This document shows, in pieces, positions 26,780 to 34,054 of a stretch of DNA of 56,220 nt (position 1 is the stretch's first letter; each line of letters opens with the position of its first letter). The notes under the pieces are model-generated. The model made no database searches. It had not been told where the DNA came from and was given only the letters and a program-made list of their open reading frames with translations. Source of the stretch: Roseibacillus sp. (GTDB lineage: Bacteria; Verrucomicrobiota; Verrucomicrobiia; Verrucomicrobiales; Akkermansiaceae); contig PBAI01000025.1 in the NCBI GenBank assembly GCA_002715825.1, positions 1-56,220 of the forward strand. The letters are read 5' to 3'. The position numbers and the translations under genes were made by a program.

Positions 26780-28066
26780 ATGCATATGCGCACTCTTGTT
26801 GTCCCTCTTCTTTTGTGCAGCACCCTGACCGGGTTTTCACAGTTCTACAATGACTACGAGCTGGAGCCCCACGGCTACTTCAGCAAGGATGCTAAAGACC
26901 CCGTCACTCTCTTGATGAAACGAGTCCAGCGTGGCGAAGTTCTCATCAAGGAGCCGAATGGCAAACCTCTGGTTGAGCGTCTTCTGAGAGAACTCGAAAT
27001 GAACAAGGATACTCAGGTTCTTGTCTTTTCCCGCACCAGCCTGCAGCGAAGAGAGGTCTCTTACTCAAACCCGCGGGCACTCTACTTCAACGAGTCCGTC
27101 TATCTCGGATGGATGCCGAATGGCAGAATCGAAATTGCCAGTTTCGACCCTGAACTAGGTCCTATCTTCTACTTCCAGCGCGAACTTGATGACGCAAGCT
27201 CTCCACTTCTTGCACGCACTCGCTCCTGCCTCGGGTGCCATGCTGGCGACGCCACGAATTTTCTGCCCGGTTCGCTGGGACGATCCGTCTATCCGGACAA
27301 GTCAGGTCGCTCGCTGAGGAGCATCGACGATTACCGGCGATCCGGGCACCATATTCCCCTTCATGACCGTTACGGAGGATGGTTCGTGAGCGGAAATCAT
27401 GGAACCATGCGGCACATGGGAAATGCAATTGCCACTCGCGAGCAGGGTGAGGTCACCATTGACCGCGAACAATTTGCCAACCTCGAGAAACTCGATCGTT
27501 TTTTCCACACCGAGGCCTATCCGGCTCCCGGCAGTGATATTGCAGCCCTCCTCGTTTTTGACCATCAGGTAACCATGCATCATCGTCTGGTGGAAGCCGC
27601 CTACCGGGCACGCCAGTCCCTTTTTGACAGCAAACTGAATCCTGAAGAGACCAACGTAAACAAGCTGAACGAGGGACGCAGTATCAACGAATTTCTGGAG
27701 GGACGGGACAAGGTCGTAGACTATCTGCTTTTTCGCGACGAGACTCCCATCCCCAAGGTCTCCTGCGACCCCGGCTTTCGACGCGCCTTTACGGCCAACC
27801 GTATTGCGGACAGCAGGAAGCGCTCCCTGAAAGATCTGCGCCTCGACGGGCGCATTTTCGAGAATCGTTGCAGCTACATGATCTACTCACCCACCTTTGA
27901 CCAATTTCCTCCCATGCTAAAAGGTGCCATCTACGCCCGGATCCACGAGATCCTCACTGCTCCGCAACCAGTCGAGGGGTTTGACTACCTCGAGAAGGAT
28001 GAGAAACGCCGGATTCTTGAAATTCTTCACGAGACCAAGGATGACCTGCCTCCCGGCTGGCTCTGA
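26780..28066 (+). CDS. Exported single-CxxCH protein of unknown function
   Basis: 428 aa from the ATG at 26780 (an ATG at 26786 is equally good; a longer frame from 26735 would put charged residues before the signal). The signal peptide is MHMRTLVVPLLLCSTLTGFSQ. One c-type heme motif, CLGCH, lies at about 150–154, followed by a His-rich region (GHHIPLHDRYGGW, GNHGTMRHMGN) that could supply a distal ligand or bind metal. There is no match I recognise to cytochrome c peroxidase or to PSCyt1. Similar-looking conserved proteins occur in PVC bacteria without assigned function. Transcribed in line with the GH-like gene downstream (75-base gap). A periplasmic electron carrier or redox enzyme is plausible. 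Confidence 0.78.
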   Translation: MHMRTLVVPLLLCSTLTGFSQFYNDYELEPHGYFSKDAKDPVTLLMKRVQRGEVLIKEPNGKPLVERLLRELEMNKDTQVLVFSRTSLQRREVSYSNPRALYFNESVYLGWMPNGRIEIASFDPELGPIFYFQRELDDASSPLLARTRSCLGCHAGDATNFLPGSLGRSVYPDKSGRSLRSIDDYRRSGHHIPLHDRYGGWFVSGNHGTMRHMGNAIATREQGEVTIDREQFANLEKLDRFFHTEAYPAPGSDIAALLVFDHQVTMHHRLVEAAYRARQSLFDSKLNPEETNVNKLNEGRSINEFLEGRDKVVDYLLFRDETPIPKVSCDPGFRRAFTANRIADSRKRSLKDLRLDGRIFENRCSYMIYSPTFDQFPPMLKGAIYARIHEILTAPQPVEGFDYLEKDEKRRILEILHETKDDLPPGWL

Positions 28067-28141
28067 GGCTTCAAAAATCTTCAGGACATTCCAACAGTGT
28101 ATGGATCTCCCTCCAGATTTGTGGTAGGAGCGCCGGAAATC

Positions 28142-29323
28142 ATGGCGAAAACCCACCCTTTTACTCTCCTTTTTTTCTTTATCGGTCTGTGCTCCACCCT
28201 CGCTGCGGACGATTCGGAAACAGATTCCTCCAAGCCAATTCCAATCCGCTATCGGGTTCCCGACCTCATGATGGTGACCTGGGCAGAGTGGCCAGATGAC
28301 CCAGCCCAACAAGACGTGATGGCCCGTTACATCAAGTCTCATGGATTCAACGCGGTGGAATGTGAAATACATCTTCTGGAGATGTGCCGCCGCAATGGAC
28401 TTTACGCCCGTCTCGGGGCGAGCAACATCAATGAGCTTCATAAGCAGGCCGCTGGACTCAGAGATGACAAAAGCGTCTTCGCCTACTTTATTTCCGACCG
28501 GCGCCGAAGAAATTCGTTCCCGGGGTTCGCGAACATCGCCCGGGCCTTCGCCGAAGTAGATCCCAATCATCCTACCATCTTTATCAACCGGGCCATCTGG
28601 GGCGAATACTACGAATTTGTGGACACCGTGAAGCCCATGATTCTGGACTACTATCACTATCACTGGGACGGGAGACGCTATCCCGACCGTCGCTATATCT
28701 ACCTGCGGTCAGTCTGCGAGTTAGCCAGAAAAAACGGAATTCCCGCCATGCGCTGTGTCGGAGCAGGGGTCTCCCTGCCCCAGATTCGCCACACCATGTA
28801 CACCAGCCTCGCCTACGGGGTTCAGGCCTTTCACTTCTGGCCTCCCTGGATGTTCAGCTACGAAAAGAAGGACGATAAACCGGTATTGGTCGACGGAAAG
28901 ATTGTGCCCCGTGTCAACGTGCCGCCCCTTGCCGAGGTGGCCCGGGATATCCAACCACTCGGACCCACGCTCGCAACACTCCAGTCCACAGGAGTCTATC
29001 ACACCAAGCCTTTTCATCCCGAGGCCCCGGGAGCGGCCGAGTTCCCCGAGGATCACTGGATCCAATGTCCGGATGAGCACCTCGTCCTCGGCATGTTCAA
29101 GGGTACCGAAAACCGCCCCTATTTTCTCACAGTCAATGCCGACATTACAAGGGACCGTATCAGCCACCTCACCTTCCACGAATCCGTCTCCCTCGTGGAG
29201 CGCATTGATCGAAAAAGCGGAGAATGGGTGAAGGCTTATGATCCAGGCGGCGGCAAGACGACTCTTGCTGTAAAACTGCCTCCGGGCGGAGGTGATCTTT
29301 TCCGGGTGACGCAGGCGAATTGA
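28142..29323 (+). CDS. Secreted glycoside-hydrolase-like TIM-barrel protein
   Basis: 393 aa from ATG 28142, with a GGAG about 11 bases upstream; a GTG at 28097 would add 15 residues. Signal peptide: FTLLFFFIGLCSTLAADD. The body alternates beta strands and helices as in a TIM barrel (VTWAEWPDD, HGFNAVECE, VFAYFISD, PMILDYYHYHWDG, YGVQAFHFWPPW), and a C-terminal beta domain follows (FLTVNADITRDR). The arrangement recalls GH42/GH-A-like putative glycosidases of PVC bacteria. Where I would expect an acidic Asp-Glu-Pro type motif after the YFISD strand, it reads DRRRRNSF; see findings for a possible local double frameshift. Enzymatic activity is therefore uncertain. Confidence 0.78.
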   Translation: MAKTHPFTLLFFFIGLCSTLAADDSETDSSKPIPIRYRVPDLMMVTWAEWPDDPAQQDVMARYIKSHGFNAVECEIHLLEMCRRNGLYARLGASNINELHKQAAGLRDDKSVFAYFISDRRRRNSFPGFANIARAFAEVDPNHPTIFINRAIWGEYYEFVDTVKPMILDYYHYHWDGRRYPDRRYIYLRSVCELARKNGIPAMRCVGAGVSLPQIRHTMYTSLAYGVQAFHFWPPWMFSYEKKDDKPVLVDGKIVPRVNVPPLAEVARDIQPLGPTLATLQSTGVYHTKPFHPEAPGAAEFPEDHWIQCPDEHLVLGMFKGTENRPYFLTVNADITRDRISHLTFHESVSLVERIDRKSGEWVKAYDPGGGKTTLAVKLPPGGGDLFRVTQAN

Positions 29324-29355
29324 CCACTTGATATCTTAACAAGCGCACCTGACCT

Positions 29356-29997
29356 TTAATGCGGTTTGACCAGGGCCCGGCAAGGAGCCCCATCCGCTCC
29401 CTTGATCTTGAGCGGCAGGCACACGAGGTCGTAGTTCCCCGGCTCGACCTCTGCGAGCCACAGCCCCTCAATCACCCAGATCCCAGCACCAAGCATGACC
29501 TTGTGAACTTCGACCACGTCCTTTCCGAATCCACCGATACTGAGATAATCTACCCCGACGGTCATCACGCCGGCATCAGCAAGGACCTGACCAGCTGACT
29601 CACTGATGGAGACAAATTCCCGATCAAACTCCGGCGCCATTTCCCAGCTTCCCGGCGTATTGCGGGTCTTGAAAATGATCCGCTCCCCCTGCTGAAGATC
29701 CAGTCCTTCAAGATCGGAGGGCGTGATCTGATCTTTCGAGTCCATCCCGATAACCCGGCAGGGCCCGATGGTGGCCTCCAGTGGCATCTCATCCATACCG
29801 GCCCCACCCGGAATGAAGTGACACATCGCATCCATGTGAGTCGCGGTGTGTGCACTCATCTCCAGTTTGGTCAGGTTACACGGCATATCGTCCACCCCCA
29901 GCTGGAAATGGCGGTAGATCTTGACCTCCGGATCACCTTCCCAGTGCACCATCCCGTTCTCGAGAGGGACGGTTATATCGATCCAGTCATTCTTCAT
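29356..29997 (-). CDS. Cyclase-family metal-dependent hydrolase (kynurenine formamidase-like)
   Basis: 213 aa. The metal-binding signature of the cyclase/KynB family is present as SAHTATHMDAMCHF (H50, H54, D56, H60 from ATG 29997), with the distal segment VGVDYLSIG and the HKVMLGAGIWVIEGL block typical of the family. Length fits a single-domain member. No signal peptide, so cytoplasmic. Known members hydrolyse N-formylkynurenine, isatin or polyketide intermediates; nothing nearby points to tryptophan breakdown, so the substrate is open. The GTG one codon upstream (30000) is an alternative start. It is divergent from the following sulfatase gene and convergent with the GH-like gene. Confidence 0.88.
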   Translation of the reverse strand: MKNDWIDITVPLENGMVHWEGDPEVKIYRHFQLGVDDMPCNLTKLEMSAHTATHMDAMCHFIPGGAGMDEMPLEATIGPCRVIGMDSKDQITPSDLEGLDLQQGERIIFKTRNTPGSWEMAPEFDREFVSISESAGQVLADAGVMTVGVDYLSIGGFGKDVVEVHKVMLGAGIWVIEGLWLAEVEPGNYDLVCLPLKIKGADGAPCRALVKPH

Positions 29998-30158
29998 CAC
30001 CCATCTTCTGACAGATTCTCGCAGCCCGGTCTAGAGCCCTTGTTCCAATCCTGTAGGTATTCCTTTGCTTCTGTGTCGCAGACCTCCATTCCTGGCAATC
30101 CGCAGAATTCAGGAAACGCCGCTTGACCGCCCTCCCTGTGATTCCACACAAGTGTTCC

Positions 30159-31667
30159 ATGAGAATCCTGCCTCTACTGCTCTTCCTCAGTGTCAACACG
30201 TGGAGCGTCGCCCGAGAGAAACCCAACATCCTCTTCATCCTCGCCGACGATCTTGGCTATGGAGACGTGGGGTGCTACAACCCGGAGAGCAAGGTCCCAA
30301 CCCCGCATCTCGACCAGCTCGCCCGCGAGGGCCTTCTCTTCACCGACGCACACAGCCCCTCCACGGTCTGTACGCCTACCCGCTACAGCGTCATGACCGG
30401 GCGTATGGCATTTCGCCTGAATTACCGTGGGGTTTTCACCGGTGTCGGGGGGCCCTGCCTGATCGAAAAGGACCGGCTGACCCTCCCTGCCATGCTGCAG
30501 CAACAGGGCTACACCACCGCTCTCTTCGGCAAATGGCATATCGGGATGACTTTCTTCGACGAGAAAGGCGAAGCTATTAACAAGAACGGTTTGGAGGCCG
30601 TGCGCAGGGTCGACTATAGTCGACCGGTTCCCGACGGACCCATCCACCGCGGCTTCGACCACTTCTTTGGAACAGTCTCCTGTCCCACCACAGACTGGCT
30701 CTACGCCTACATGGAGAATGACCGGATCCCTGTTCCACCCACCCAGCTGGTCGACAAGAGCAAGCTCCCCAAGCACGCGTGGTCCTTTGACTGCCGACCG
30801 GGCTTGGTGGCTCCGGATTTCGACCTCGAGGAAGTCGACATGGTGTTTCTTGAGAAAAGCCTTCAGTTCCTCGATACCCACGTCAAAAAGACTCCGGAAA
30901 AACCCTTTTTTCTCTTCCACTCCCTTCAGGCTGTCCACCTCCCCTCTTTTCCCGGCCGGGACTTCAAGGGCAAAACCAAGGCTGGTCCTCATGGCGACTT
31001 CATCTTCCAGTTCGATCACATCGTCGGGAAACTCCTCGAGAAGCTCGAGAACCTCGACCTCACCAGGAACACGCTTGTGATTATTTCGAGCGACAACGGT
31101 CCCGAGGTTGGAACCGTCATCAATATGCGCGACAAATATCAGCACGACGGAGCCCGCCCATGGCGGGGGGTCAAGCGGGACAACTGGGAAGGTGGTCACC
31201 GCGTTCCCATGATCGCGCGTTGGCCCGGGAGGATCCAAGCAGGTTCAAAGACCGCCCAGACTGTCTGCCTGACTGATCTCATGGCCACCTGCGCGGCCCT
31301 CACCGGGGTCGAACTCCCGGTTGACGCCGCCGAAGACAGCTTCGACATGCTACCCGTCCTCCTCGGCAAGGCCGAAAAACCCATCCGGGAATATACCCTT
31401 CACCAGACCATCAGCCTCGCCCTCGCCATCAGGGGCGGAGACTGGAAATATCTCGATCACAAGGGTTCCGGAGGCAATCGCTACGGTGGTGCACTACAGA
31501 AATATGCCCTCCCGGATGCAGCTCCCGAGACCCCGGGCCAACTCTACAATCTGGCGGTCGACCCCGGCGAAACGACGAACCTTGTGACCGAAAAGCCCAA
31601 AATCGCACAATCTCTCAGGGAACAGCTGGAGAAATTCAAGGCCACTGGTCGCAGCCGACCGCGCTGA
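30159..31667 (+). CDS. Secreted sulfatase (type I, formylglycine)
   Basis: 502 aa from ATG 30159. The Sec signal (MRILPLLLFLSVNTWSVA) fits this start better than the upstream TTG at 30123. N-terminal metal motif: ILADDLGYGD. The formylglycine site is CTPTR at 71–75 followed by TGR, so the Cys-type maturation signature is intact. FGKWHIGM and the SSDNGPE metal block are also present. The C-terminal subdomain (GDWKYLDHKGSGG, LYNLAVDPGETTNL) is typical of arylsulfatase A-like S1 enzymes. It should hydrolyse sulfate esters from a carbohydrate outside the cytoplasm. A 30–40-residue insert around YSRPVPDGP may shape substrate specificity. No maturase gene lies in the window. Confidence 0.94.
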   Translation: MRILPLLLFLSVNTWSVAREKPNILFILADDLGYGDVGCYNPESKVPTPHLDQLAREGLLFTDAHSPSTVCTPTRYSVMTGRMAFRLNYRGVFTGVGGPCLIEKDRLTLPAMLQQQGYTTALFGKWHIGMTFFDEKGEAINKNGLEAVRRVDYSRPVPDGPIHRGFDHFFGTVSCPTTDWLYAYMENDRIPVPPTQLVDKSKLPKHAWSFDCRPGLVAPDFDLEEVDMVFLEKSLQFLDTHVKKTPEKPFFLFHSLQAVHLPSFPGRDFKGKTKAGPHGDFIFQFDHIVGKLLEKLENLDLTRNTLVIISSDNGPEVGTVINMRDKYQHDGARPWRGVKRDNWEGGHRVPMIARWPGRIQAGSKTAQTVCLTDLMATCAALTGVELPVDAAEDSFDMLPVLLGKAEKPIREYTLHQTISLALAIRGGDWKYLDHKGSGGNRYGGALQKYALPDAAPETPGQLYNLAVDPGETTNLVTEKPKIAQSLREQLEKFKATGRSRPR

Positions 31668-31694
31668 TTTACCTCATAAATTGATTTTCACGAC

Positions 31695-31726
31695 GTTTGC
31701 GTGCAGGCAAACCTCCTCTTAAGAGG
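31695..31726 (+). promoter_or_regulatory. Two adjacent inverted repeats upstream of DUF5684 gene
   Basis: GTTTGC (31695–31700) pairs with GCAAAC (31707–31712) across a 6-base loop. It is followed almost at once by the perfect 12-base palindrome CCTCTTAAGAGG (31715–31726). Without a T run they are not a clear terminator for the sulfatase; the palindrome could be an operator for the next gene, 50 bases away. Confidence 0.3.
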
Positions 31727-31776
31727 TGATTTGGGATTACAGTTAGTACTTTATCCCTGATTATCAACAGGATAAG

Positions 31777-32286
31777 ATGCTTCAAATGAATATTTTGAAC
31801 CTGCCACTCCTCCTAGCCCAAGCTGAATTAACGGACGCTGAAGCCGCTGGGTTAATTGCCATTGTCTTCGGTGCTCTTTTAATTCCCTCTTTAATTTTAA
31901 TAGCAATCTACGTCATTGCGAGTTGGAAGATCTTTGAAAAGGCAGGACAACCCGGATGGGCCGCGGTGGTTCCGGTCTACTCCACCATTGTTCTGCTAGA
32001 AGTCCAAAAACGTCCTGTGTGGTGGATCGTGTTCTGGCTCATTGCAGGAATCCCAATCGTCGGCATCATCTCGGTTCTTGCGATGTATGTCATCATGTGT
32101 TGCGACTTGTCGAAACAATTCGGCAAGGGCGGAGGATTCACCGCTGGGTTAATTCTACTTTTCCCGATTTTCCTGATGATCTTGGCCTTTGGCAGTGCCC
32201 AGTATCAAGGAGCATCGGCTGCTGCAGCGCCTCCGGCTGACCCACCTGCAGCTCCTCCGGCAGATCCACCCGCTGAGGAGGCCTGA
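31777..32286 (+). CDS. DUF5684-like small integral membrane protein
   Basis: 169 aa. An AGGA lies about 7 bases before the ATG, the clearest ribosome binding site in this region. Three to four transmembrane segments are visible (about 24–48, 79–112, 121–141), with the loop KIFEKAGQPGWAAVVPVYS that marks the DUF5684 type. The C-terminus is a low-complexity Ala/Pro tail with a repeated PPADPPA unit. Function of the family is unknown. It has its own strong terminator and is flanked by sulfatases on both sides without obvious relation to them. The local codon usage and AT content (TTAATTTTAATAGCA) differ slightly from the GC-rich neighbours. Confidence 0.82.
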   Translation: MLQMNILNLPLLLAQAELTDAEAAGLIAIVFGALLIPSLILIAIYVIASWKIFEKAGQPGWAAVVPVYSTIVLLEVQKRPVWWIVFWLIAGIPIVGIISVLAMYVIMCCDLSKQFGKGGGFTAGLILLFPIFLMILAFGSAQYQGASAAAAPPADPPAAPPADPPAEEA

Positions 32287-32317
32287 GCAAAAACACTCTA
32301 TCTCTTTGATCCAACAA

Positions 32318-32348
32318 ACGGGGTTCCATGAACATGGAGCCCCGTTTT
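32318..32348 (+). terminator. Strong intrinsic terminator after DUF5684 gene
   Basis: A 12-bp stem (ACGGGG-TTCCAT pairing with ATGGAG-CCCCGT, one G·U pair) closes on the tetraloop GAAC and runs into TTTT. It starts 31 bases past the stop codon. Confidence 0.9.
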
Positions 32349-32432
32349 CTTTGGAACGAAATGTAACTCGCTTACTATTAGAACATAGGAGGTCTGGCAC
32401 TCATTGCCAAAAGTGAGATGGAGAATGATAAC

Positions 32433-32448
32433 GTGACAAAATAGTCAC
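32433..32448 (+). promoter_or_regulatory. GTGAC-N6-GTCAC inverted repeat upstream of sulfatase
   Basis: A perfect dyad GTGAC/GTCAC with an AT-only six-base spacer (AAAATA) lies 47 bases before the sulfatase ATG. The size and spacing are those of a dimeric helix-turn-helix operator. No local regulator gene was found, and the promoter itself is not clear. Confidence 0.35.
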
Positions 32449-32495
32449 TATTTGCGGCGTTTCTTCCGGTCCGAGGCTATAGTGCCACCGCACCA

Positions 32496-33854
32496 ATGAA
32501 GAAAGTTATTCTTCCCTCATTCCTTACCCTTGCCCTCGCTCCTCTCCTCCTTGCTGCTCCTCCCAATGTCGTAATCTTTCTGACCGACGATCAAGGCACG
32601 CTCGACGCGAACTGCTACGGGTCAAAAGATCTCTACACCCCGGCCATGGACAGCCTCGCTGAGACCGGGGTGCGCTTCACCCAAGCCTACAGCCACACCG
32701 TCTGCTGTCCGGCGCGAGCCCTCTTGATGACCGGGCGCCATCCACAGCGCTCCGGCGTAGTCCACTGGACTCAGGGAGATCGTAAAGGCAGTGACAGCCA
32801 GAACCGAAATATGGCTGCTTCTGAAATTACGATCGCGGAGGTTCTCAAGAAGGCGGGTTACGCCACTGCCATTTTCGGAAAATGGCATCTTGGAGCCAGG
32901 GAAGGACACGGCCCTCTCGCTCAGGGTTTCGATCACCACTTTGGGCACCTCGGAGGATTCATCGATAACTACAATCACTTTTTCCTGCACGGGCAGGGCT
33001 TCCATGACCTCTACGAGGACAACGTCGAAATTTTCAAGAGTTATGCCTACTTCCCGGATCTCATGACCGAGCGGGCTCTCGACTACATCGATGAGAACAA
33101 AGATGGTCCCTTCCTGCTCTACGCCGCTTTCAACATTCCTCACTACCCCGAACAGCATGACAAAAAGTTTGAAGCGCGTTACAGGAATCTTCCCATGCCA
33201 CGCCAGTCCTACGCCCGCATGATTTCCACCACAGATGACCGCATGTTGCAAATTCTCAACAAACTGGAGGAACACAAACTCCGGGATAACACCATTGTCA
33301 TCTTCATGAGCGACAATGGCCACTCCACCGAGGATGGTGCGCGCACTCGGAAGAATCACAAGAGTGGCCTGGAGGAGGGCCATTATTACCACGCCTTCGG
33401 AGGAGGCGGCAACACCGGCAAGTGGCGCGGATCCAAGGGCTCGTATTACGAGGGCGGACTTCGAGTTCCGGCGATCATCAGCTATCCCGCGAAGCTTCCA
33501 CGTGGCGTGGTTCGGGATCAGGCCATCACCGCGGCAGACTGGTTCCCGACCATCCTCGATCTCTGCGACCTTGGGGAGCCGCCGAAAGAGCTGGACGGGC
33601 ACTCGGTTCTTCCGCTGATTCGCGAGCCGGATTCTCCCTCTCGTCATCGCACCCTGCACTGGGCATGGGGAAATGGATGGGCCGTGCGCGAGGGGAGCTG
33701 GAAGCTGATCGGCAATGGCGGGAAGCCCACCTTTCTCGGCAACGTAGACGACGAAAAGCCAGAATTCATCAACTATCTTACTACCCGGCCCGAGCTGGTT
33801 CAGCAGCTTCTCCAAAAGCATTCCGACTGGATGGAGAGGACCCTCCCAAGATAA
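32496..33854 (+). CDS. Secreted sulfatase (type I, formylglycine)
   Basis: 452 aa with a Sec signal (MKKVILPSFLTLALAPLLLAA). Metal motif: VIFLTDDQGTLD. The formylglycine site is read as C70-C-P-A-R74 followed by LLMTGR; C70 is the predicted residue and C71 fills the variable position, an unusual double Cys. FGKWHLG and the FMSDNGHS metal block are intact. The insertion HYYHAFGGGGNTGKWRGSKG before the substrate loop is distinctive. It belongs to the S1 family and is clearly a different subfamily from the enzyme at 30159. Predicted to remove sulfate esters from extracellular glycans. It carries an inverted repeat 47 bases upstream and three small palindromes after the stop. Confidence 0.93.
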   Translation: MKKVILPSFLTLALAPLLLAAPPNVVIFLTDDQGTLDANCYGSKDLYTPAMDSLAETGVRFTQAYSHTVCCPARALLMTGRHPQRSGVVHWTQGDRKGSDSQNRNMAASEITIAEVLKKAGYATAIFGKWHLGAREGHGPLAQGFDHHFGHLGGFIDNYNHFFLHGQGFHDLYEDNVEIFKSYAYFPDLMTERALDYIDENKDGPFLLYAAFNIPHYPEQHDKKFEARYRNLPMPRQSYARMISTTDDRMLQILNKLEEHKLRDNTIVIFMSDNGHSTEDGARTRKNHKSGLEEGHYYHAFGGGGNTGKWRGSKGSYYEGGLRVPAIISYPAKLPRGVVRDQAITAADWFPTILDLCDLGEPPKELDGHSVLPLIREPDSPSRHRTLHWAWGNGWAVREGSWKLIGNGGKPTFLGNVDDEKPEFINYLTTRPELVQQLLQKHSDWMERTLPR

Positions 33855-33855
33855 T

Positions 33856-33895
33856 CGGGATTGTTTCCCGCCTGCCGGCAAGTCGATTGCAATCG
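33856..33895 (+). terminator. Row of three short inverted repeats after sulfatase
   Basis: Directly after the stop: CGGGA-ttgtt-TCCCG (33856–33870), TGCCGGCA (33873–33880) and the 12-base palindrome CGATTGCAATCG (33884–33895). The first could be a weak terminator hairpin; none has a T run. Confidence 0.3.
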
Positions 33896-34054
33896 TCTGG
33901 TTTCCTCTGCTGAGGAACAGGGATCACCTCTGGTCTGTCGCGAAGAATTTGTGGGAGAAACAGAAGGCCGAGAGGACTTTTACGGCCCAAATACTGCTTT
34001 AACCCGGAGCCCCCCGAAGAAGCACTCGATCCTCCTCTGGATGTTTGCTATCTA

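Noticed and set aside
30174-31238. 354-codon minus-strand frame opposite a sulfatase
   Set aside because: The plus strand holds an intact sulfatase with all active-site motifs; the antisense frame is a by-product of GC-rich codons.
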